Shown here piece by piece: positions 56,826 to 64,000 of a stretch of DNA of 64,000 nt. The notes beneath the pieces were generated by a model, which saw only the letters and a list, made by a program, of their open reading frames with translations, had not been told where the DNA came from and did no database searches. This DNA comes from Posidonia oceanica (lineage: Eukaryota > Streptophyta > Magnoliopsida > Alismatales > Posidoniaceae), in assembly GCA_037176725.1 (NCBI GenBank), contig JAZBRS010000026.1:56026501-56090500 (forward strand), in the 5' to 3' direction. Each line of letters opens with the position of its first letter. Within the stretch, counting starts at the first letter, position 1. The translations under genes were made by a program, and so were the position numbers.

Positions 56826-57565
56826 CTTATCAATCAATCAATCACTCGTGCTAGGCTGATATCCGAAACTATCAATCTATCAATCACTTGTGCTAGGCTG
56901 ATATCCGAAACTATCAATCTATCAATCACTCGTGCTAGGCTGATATCCGAAACTATCTCAGGCTGATAATCCTAAACTATCTTCTGGTCGATCCATGGTC
57001 GGCCCGCAATGATGTTATACGGCTGACATCCAGTAACTATCCCTCGCAATGCCGTTTCCAGTTGATAGGACTGTAAACTATCCACCAGTTGGTAGGACTG
57101 TAAACTACCACACGCAATGATGTTATACGGCTGACATCCAGTAACTGTCCCTCGCAATGCCGTTTCCAGTTGATAGGACTGTAAACTATCCACCAGTTGA
57201 TAGGTCTGTAAACTATCCGCCGGTTGACAGGACCGTAAACTGTCGTTCCAGATGATAGACTGTAAACTATCCGGCATTGCGTTATACGGCTGATATCCAG
57301 TAACTATCACACATGGTTTGTGGGTTCCGGTTGACAGGACCGTAAACTGTCGCTCCAGTTGATAGGTCTGTAAACTATCCACCGGTTGACAGGACCGTAA
57401 ACTGTCGTTAGGCTGATACTCCTAAACTATCACCCACAACCATGTTATACGGCTGATATCCAGTAACTATCACTCACAACTGCTCCGGTTGACAGGACCG
57501 TAAACTGTCACTCCCGGTTGATAGGACCGTAAACTATCCGGACGATAAGCCCGTCACCTTATCAT
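56826..57565 (+). repeat. Hairpin-motif array of element D with covarying stems
   Basis: Repeated GATATCC..ACTATC and GATAG-9 nt-CTATC units, the counterparts of array A1. Stem variants keep pairing: GATAG/CTATC (57064-57082, 57520-57538), GGTAG/CTACC (57091-57109), GACAG/CTGTC (57226-57244, 57333-57351, 57388-57406, 57491-57509), and GACA/TGTC (57133-57149) beside GATA/TATC. The loop GAC(C/T)GTAAA hardly changes. A GATAAG/CTTATC stem with another loop ends the array (57544-57563). Confidence 0.93.
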
Positions 57566-58089
57566 TTTTTTTTCTCCTTTTCGGCGTGACCTTGTCCCAG
57601 GAAGACGAAGTCACGCACCCCCTTTCTGTGATAGGAGAGTTGGCCTCTCTCCCCTCGCGCCCTTCTTTCCTGCTAGCTTGCTCCCCGGGCGGGGACCAGC
57701 TGCACCCTGTTTTCCTTCGCTTTGTCGTGCAAGTCTGGCCTCCCTGCCAGGTACTCGCACCACATCGCGCCTTTTTATCATTTTCTTTGCATCATCTCAG
57801 CACTTTCTTAGCTAACACTGCATATTAGCATCATCAATATTACTTGCATAGCATCAGCATTTTCTTACAGCTGCACTAACTTTTATACTAACTTTTGCAT
57901 TGCATTTAGCATATCACACACGGCACAGCATCCATCTGCACTGGCATCTTGCATTGCGGCAATGGGCTACGACCTTCGGTGCATCCGCCGAATAAGTAGC
58001 TCATGCCCATAGCAACCCGCTGCTCCTACCGGTCAGATGGGGTGTCTTGTCAACCCTAAGCAGCGGCCGCGCTCCGCTTGCCCTCGCTC
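57566..58089 (+). other. Element D 3' unique segment before the polypurine tract
   Basis: No gene with a recognisable domain. It contains GCATCAGCATT-type words that match the first bases of the window (element A) on the other strand. Confidence 0.6.
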
Positions 58090-58102
58090 AGGGAGGGGCA
58101 TC
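58090..58102 (+). promoter_or_regulatory. Polypurine tract of element D
   Basis: AGGGAGGGGCATC directly before the TGTTGACACC start of the 3' LTR. It would be the primer for plus-strand synthesis. The last few bases (CATC) are not purine, so the true primer end may be a few bases upstream. Confidence 0.7.
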
Positions 58103-61100
58103 TGTTGACACCCCATCTTGGCAGGCCTGGACCCTTGGAGCCCTCCTAGTAATTGCTGGATCAAACCCCAACCAAACCCTAACCCTAATCCTCCTCTCTA
58201 CCCTTCAAAAACAGCCCATTTTGACCTAAACCTTTGCCCCCCTTCCCAACCTCAGAACCTAACCAAAATCCATAGGAAAACCCACCACTATCCACCCAAC
58301 AAACCTACCCAAAGACCTAGGAATTTTCAAACCTAACCCATTCCCAAAAACCCTAGAAAACTTAGGTGAAACTACCCTTCTTCTACACCTTGAAACCCCT
58401 CCAAAACCCCCTTAGAATCAAACCAAAACTTCAGACCCAAGACTTCAAACCCTAGACTACCCACTCACCAACTTTCACCCCATTCCAAGACCATTAAGAC
58501 CCTCTTCCATCCAAATTATCCTTTTCTCTCTTAGGGATTATCATTTTCTCTCTCCTCTCTCTCTCCTGATTATCATTTCTCTTTTCACCCCTTTCTCATC
58601 CTTTTTCTGGTCTGGCTGTGGGCCCCCTCTGTGCTTCTATCCCTCCTCTATCTTATCCCTATTTTTACTTTATTTTTAACACTTTTTCTGAATTTTTAAA
58701 AATCATTTTCCTCCAACCTATCTATTTTCCTTATTTCCCTCTTTTCCCCTTTTCCTTCTTCCTTCTCTTTTTTCTTTTCTCCCTTCTGCAAAAATCCACA
58801 AAAACCCATAAAAATCTTTAAAATCTCAAAACACAAAAGAAGCAAATCAGAACCCTAAGAAAAACAATTAAAAAATGTTAAACAAGCGATTAACAACTTA
58901 AACTTAACTTAAGCAAGCTAAAAAGAAAACCAAGCATGCAAACTAAAAAATGCAAAACAAATCAAAAGAAAACGCTGAAAAATCAAGGAAAAAGCTAAAA
59001 TAAAATCAAAACCCACCAAAGGTAAAAGCCCATCAGGGGAATCAAAAAACAAACCCAAAAAGAAGAATTAAAAAATCAAATACTAAAACAAGCAATTAAA
59101 AAGGGCAAAAGACTTAACCTAATAAACATAAGAAAAACAAGTAAAAAACTTAATTAAAAAAGAAAAGAAAAACACATCTGAAAAGCCTAAAAAACACCCT
59201 ATCAAACCAGAGAAATCCAACTAAAAACTTCAAGAAAAATCAATAAATAAAAAATCAAGACATAATTTAAAAGACTTAAGAAGGAAAAACCCTAAGAAGA
59301 CTACAACTTAAAAATCTAAAAAACATCCTGATTAATGGGAAATTAAATCCTAAAAAATCCTAATTAATATTCTAAGTGTCCAACAAGGGAAATACAATTT
59401 TTAAAACAATTTAAAAAAGGGTTAACAAACATTTAATCAAGTGAAAATCAATTAAAAACAAAACCAAAGCCCTAAAACCCTAATCAAGCCCAAAACACAT
59501 TAATCAACTCAAAATGACCATTAAAAATCTTAATTAAAATCCTAATCTACAGAAAAACTCTTCTAATATTTTTATTTATTTTTAGTTTATTTTTACCTAT
59601 TTTATTCCCCTATTCTACCCTCTCTTTCTTCCTTCCTTCTTTCTTTCTTTCTTTCTTTCTTTCCTTACTGGGCTCAATCCGGCCCGTTTCTTCTTTTTTC
59701 TTTTTTTTTCTTTCTTTTTTCTCGGCCCGCAGCAGTCCGGCCCGCTTCCTTCTCCTCCTTCTTCTTCCTCGCGCTTCCACTGGTTTCTTCCTTCCCGCGG
59801 CCGGCTGCCATTCCCTCCTTCCATTTAAATTTTGAAGCTCCGTCACTTCATTCTACAGCAGCCCGCCGTCTCCTCGTCTCAGCACCAAATCCGGGACCGG
59901 TCGCCCCGTCCCCTCCGCTGCAGTGGCCGCCGGCCGAATTTGGAAATTCCCAGCGCGCCAGCAGCCTCCGCTCCCCAGATATAATCCTCCGTCCTTCCTT
60001 CAATCCGGGGGACACCAGACCTTCAGTGCAGAACCAGTAGCGAGCAACCTTCACCTTCAGAGCAAACCAGAGAGTGAGAGAGTACTTCCACTTCATCTCT
60101 TCCACCTGAAACAACCTTCTTCTCTTCTTCTCTGCCTCCTCCAATTTCCAGAAGAGAGAGCGGCAAGAGAGGGTGTTTTGAGAGCCACCTTTGCATCCCG
60201 GAGAGAGGTCTCCATTCCAGAGCATTCCCACACCAGAAGCATTCATTTTTCCTTCTCTAAGTTCAGCAAATCCTCCTCCTTTTGTTCCAGTAACCCAACA
60301 CCACTCCAAGCCTCCACACTTCTCCCCATTGCTTCCTAAATCTCACCCAACACCTGACCTTCTTCCTCCAGCATTTCCCAGCCATTCCACCCCACGAAAC
60401 CACCTGAAATCTCCCAGAAATACCTTGAACACCAAACCTGTAACCCAACTCCTTCCCTCCGGCAATTCCCTTCACCACAGCCCGCAGCTTCCTCCCAAAC
60501 TTCACCCAGCTACTCACCAGACCTCCACCTTTCCAAAGCCCCCGGCCTCGAACCAAACCATCCACCACAGACCTTAAACTCCACTTCAAACACCTGACCT
60601 CGTTTCTGACAGAAATCGACCCAGACCTCAAATTCCCCTCCACTCGCACCAGAAACCCTCTCCAAGCATCCAAACTCCATCGCCAGCATCCCAGCAACCC
60701 ATCGGAGCATTCCATCCAGCCTGAGGAGCAGCAGATACCCTCCCCGGTCTCCGGCTGTCATTGCTGGACCCAAAAACGCCGGATTCCTCTCCGAGCTTCG
60801 AAGCTCGCGTCCAATCGCCCAGGAAGCACCAGAAGCACCTCCTGAGTAGATCCCAATCTCCGTGAGCGCCCGAGGACCACTGCTGCGACCGGACGGCCTC
60901 CACCGGCCACCTCCGACACTGCTGAGGTCGGGGGGACGCACCAGGCGCCACCGCAGGTACTTCTCGCCCTCCCTAGCTCCCTCTCCTCCTCCTGCTGCTT
61001 TTCCGCTGGTCAGAACCAAGCTCCGAGCCTCCCGGACGCCGCATCAGCTCGCCGGACAGGTCTCCTTCTCCGGCGCCGGCTGCTCTTCCTCCGGACACTC

Positions 61101-62491
61101 CGATCAACAGAGCGAACTCCGGACCGTTCCCAGAGCTCCGGACGATCGCCGACGTTGTTCTCCGTCCTCCCGCGCCTCCTCAGCCTCCCCTGTCGGCAGC
61201 CACGAGTACTGCCGGCGTTCTGCTACAGTACTCGTCGCCGTCGACCAGTTACTGTGCAGTTATTTTATTCCGGCTAAAGTTTTAAGTAAATATTGCATAT
61301 CTGTCCTAAGTTTTTTCATTTTTGCGTTTCAGTCCTTATTTCATTTAATCTGCTTTGTTTTTAATTAAATACTATGCTAAATTGCATGATCTGTTTATGT
61401 TTTTCAGTATTTGCAATGTGGTCCATTTACTGTGTTGTGCTGTTATAATATTTTGCATCATAGTCCCTCAGTTTTCGATTTTTGCACATAGGTCCTGCAT
61501 GAAATCAGATCATTTAAATGCATCATTTTTACCATATAATATTGCAGTCTGAGTCCCTGTAATTTACTGTTTTAGCATGTAGATCCATTGCACTGTAGCA
61601 ACTTAGGATTTATTTTTTATTTTTGCATACTGCATTGCATATTTTACCCTCTGTTTTTGCACATTTGCAGATAGGTCCATTTTAAATGGACAGTAACTGT
61701 GCTGCATCCATTTTAGCTTATTGTATTGCATTTTTGACCCTGTACTTTTTAAAAATTGCCCTGTGGTCCTGTTATTTGATTTTCAGAGCATGTTTTCCTT
61801 ACTAAATTGCATTTTTAGCCCCTGCATGATTTCAAAATCACACATAGGTCCTTGCACCTTTTAAAAAATCATGTGAAAAGACCATTTTGCCCCTAGGTTG
61901 CATTCCAGCTCCTATGCCTACCAAATTTCATGCAGACCCTCCACTAGCATTCCCAGACTCCCCAGAACCTTGTTTTCTGGAAAATTTGCGTTTTAGACCC
62001 TAGTTTTCTTAAAATTACTTTCTGATCCATTTCTGCTTTTAAAACTTCTTCCAAAGCATACCCTCTTTTTAAAACACCTTTCTGAGCTTAGTTTCTTGCA
62101 AAATAGACCTCTGTCCTCCCCTGTTTTCAAAACCCTTCCCTGTGGACCCCTGTTTTCTGGAAAATTTGCATTTTTAGCCCCTTTCTTTTTCAAAATGCCT
62201 TCTGAACTCCTAGTTTTTCCCAAGTTCCTTCTCTTTGCTTTGTCTTGCTTTTGCATGCATCCTGCATTCATCTAGTCTTGCATATCAGCATCCTTTTGCA
62301 CACACTAAGCACTTTTAGCTCCCTTTCACTTGGGAGGACCTTTTGCACATCCCTAGGACCTCCTGAACACCTAGATCTGTTCTTCTCCCCTGTTCTGGCC
62401 TTTCTGTCTTGGAGCTGCGATATCTTCCGATCCGGCCGTTGGATCTTCTCAAGTAAGCTGCCCAGGCGACCGCAGCGAGGCGCTCTTCAGC

Positions 62492-62532
62492 ATGGACCCG
62501 ACAGATTTCAGATCAGGCTCCCGGATTTCCAG
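62492..62532 (+). promoter_or_regulatory. Conserved 41-nt mini-ORF to donor-like site (3' LTR of D)
   Basis: Fourth copy of the ATG-to-AG|GTATAT block, with the length unchanged. Confidence 0.45.
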
Positions 62533-62989
62533 GTATATCCTCCTGAACCCTTGCATTGCATTTGCATACCATTTGCACAGTTTTCCTCGTTTTGGTTTTC
62601 TGTCTCTTTGAGCATGTAGAATAGGGCCTCCCCTTTTGCTCATACCTTCAAATCCCCATTTCGCGTACCCCTGTGTGTTTTGTGTTGTGTTTTCCCTAGA
62701 TTTGCCACTTAATGTGACTTTCTTTCCCCTTTTCCACGATCCGATCGCATCACGAGCTTTGGGCAGCATGCGAGACACACCGTGGAACGGTTTAGTGGGA
62801 AACAGTCGCTAAGAGGTGGTGATCCCTCCGTTTGCACACTCTCCCCTCTGTAGGTCTTCACACCTACTCTGAGTGGTCCCGAACAACGTCTGTTCTTACA
62901 CACATGTTGTTTTGCCTCCCCTTTGGCCGCTTCTGATCCTTTCTGCATTCTTGCATTCTCATGGCTTTTCCAAGGTTTTGCTTCGCTAT

Positions 62990-63290
62990 TTTGGCACCGT
63001 TTCGCGTGCCTGCTCTCGTTTTGGCACCGTTTTGCATGCCCTTCTGTTTTCTTGCCTTGTTTTGTGCGCTGCCTTGCTTTCTCGCCTGTTTTGCGTCCCG
63101 GTTTTGTTATTTCGCTCCGTTTTGCGTGCCATCCTGTTTTCTCGTCTCGTTTTGTGTGCCTTCCTGCTCTCTTGTCTCGTTTTGAGTGCTGTCTTGCTTT
63201 CTCGCTTGTTTTGCGTGCCGTTTTCGCTCCTTTGCATCGTTTTGCGTGCGTCGCTCATTTCTCGCCTCGTTTTGCGTGTTTTGCGCCGTT
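62990..63290 (+). repeat. 30-bp tandem array in the 3' LTR of D
   Basis: Copy of the array at 41262-41560. Confidence 0.8.
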
Positions 63291-63936
63291 TTCCCTTGCA
63301 TGCCGACTGCATTGCATGATTTTCTCGCTGTTTTGTTTTCTCGCTTGCATTTGCATATAGGGCTGTGATGCTTACTGTCTGGAGTTCTCACGAGCTAGGT
63401 TTCGCCTGGTTCGGAACACGGGCAGCGTAGCTGAGCATTTAGAGAGCACGTTTACTTCCTTGCTTTGTTCCTCCCCACTTAGAGCACACCTTGAGCATTC
63501 ATTCAGGCATTTATAGGCACATAGGCATTCAATCCTGCATTTTTCTGCGTATGCGAGCGTAAGCCTAGAAAGACCGATTTTCGGGTGTGTCGGGGGTGCC
63601 TAATACCTTCCCCGCGCGTAACAGGAGTCCTTACCCTATCTTTTGGCCCGCAATGACCGTACTGCCCTTATCCTAGGCTAGAGTCATCTCATTTGCATTT
63701 GTTTGCATTTGTTTTCCTTTGCATTGCTTTGCTTTGCATTTCTTGCTCGGTTTTGCGCGTTAATTCGCGCATTTCCCCGGTTTTCCTCGTCTTCCGTTAA
63801 TAGACGTGGTGGCGACTCTGATTTGTCTTATCTTTCCTTTTTCTCCTCGATTTCAAGTGTTTTCGAGTTGAGCCTCTTCCTCGGATCTCAATCGCCGCTA
63901 TATTTAGCAAGCCTGATTCCGATTGGGATCGCTACA

Positions 63937-63941
63937 GGTAC
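63937..63941. repeat. Right target site duplication of element D (GGTAC)
   Basis: Second copy of 36390-36394. Confidence 0.95.
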
Positions 63942-64000
63942 CACCCATGCTTTGGCATGGTAGAGGCCACCAACGCACCACCCTGTCATTACCTGAGCTT
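63937..64000 (+). mobile_element. Element C leader resumes after element D
   Basis: GGTACCACCCATGC, then TGGTAGAGGCCACCAACGCA continues the leader of C exactly where it stopped at 36394. It matches the leaders of B (from about 21423) and D (from about 43066). Confidence 0.93.

Larger units (their letters stand above)
36395..63936 (+). mobile_element. Element D: complete giant Tat/Ogre-type retrotransposon (27.5 kb)
   Basis: Two LTRs (36395-42209 and 58103-63936), primer site, leader, gag-protease-linker-RT-RH-aRH-INT, spacer, intact DUF7745-like ORF, hairpin-rich 3' region and polypurine tract, flanked by GGTAC on both sides. By eye the LTRs differ by about 43 substitutions plus gaps of 17 bp and 2 bp. 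The polyprotein frame has four stops and four frameshifts, so D does not encode working Gag-Pol and may have moved with proteins from another copy. Confidence 0.96.
58103..63936 (+). repeat. 3' LTR of element D (5834 bp)
   Basis: It matches 36395-42209 with about 43 substitutions counted by eye, a 17-bp extra piece near 60219-60235 between AGCATTC repeats, and 2 extra bases near 62900. It ends CTACA and is followed by the second GGTAC. Confidence 0.97.

Noticed and set aside
1..64000. Host genes, tRNA or rRNA genes
   Set aside because: Every long conserved ORF belongs to the retroelements, and no tRNA or rRNA sequence was recognised; the tRNA-Arg-like words are primer sites only.

Overview
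This window contains no host gene that I can support. It is a nest of at least four very large LTR retrotransposons of one Ty3/gypsy family. The pol gene carries the usual gypsy RNase H plus a second, archaeal-type RNase H (aRH) ahead of integrase. This, the CX2HX4HX4C gag finger, the protease motif DNGS and the tRNA-Arg-like primer site place the family in the Tat/Ogre lineage, which is known only from land plants. The host is therefore a plant, probably an angiosperm with a repeat-rich genome. The sequence does not identify the species.

Layout. Element A (minus strand, 1-14741) runs from its 3' noncoding region through a DUF7745-like ORF, pol, protease and gag to its 5' leader. It is cut at 14741 by element B (plus, from 14742). 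B has a 5.8 kb LTR, primer site, leader and gag-pro-pol, and is cut inside integrase at 30071 by element C. C (plus, from 30072) has a 5.5 kb LTR and leader and is cut at 36394 by element D. D (36395-63936, 27.5 kb) is complete: two LTRs of about 5.8 kb (roughly 0.7 percent different by eye) flanked by the 5-bp target duplication GGTAC. C resumes at 63937. The order of insertion is A, then B, then C, then D; B, C and D share one orientation and A is opposite.

How the parts work together. An element reads LTR, primer site, 1.3 kb leader, then one long gag-protease-linker-RT-RH-aRH-INT frame of about 8.8 kb. This is followed by a 1.5 kb spacer, a separate sense ORF (DUF7745-like, 392 aa in D, intact), a 3 kb repeat-rich 3' region, a polypurine tract and the LTR. 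In A, B and D the gag-pol frame is broken by stops and frameshifts, and most of the stops are CAG to TAG changes. The DUF7745-like ORF of D is the only intact element ORF seen.

The least explained part is the 3' noncoding region. In A and D it is packed with short inverted repeats. In D several of these keep their stems paired through compensatory changes (GATAG/CTATC, GACAG/CTGTC, GGTAG/CTACC around a nearly constant loop; CCCCTGGTATCA and CCCCTGGTGTCG with matching partners). All four LTR copies also share a 41-nt block that begins with ATG and ends exactly at an AG|GTATRT donor-like site, and the leaders share a TTTACAG acceptor-like site. These suggest an RNA-structure system and a spliced subgenomic RNA, but neither can be proved from sequence alone.
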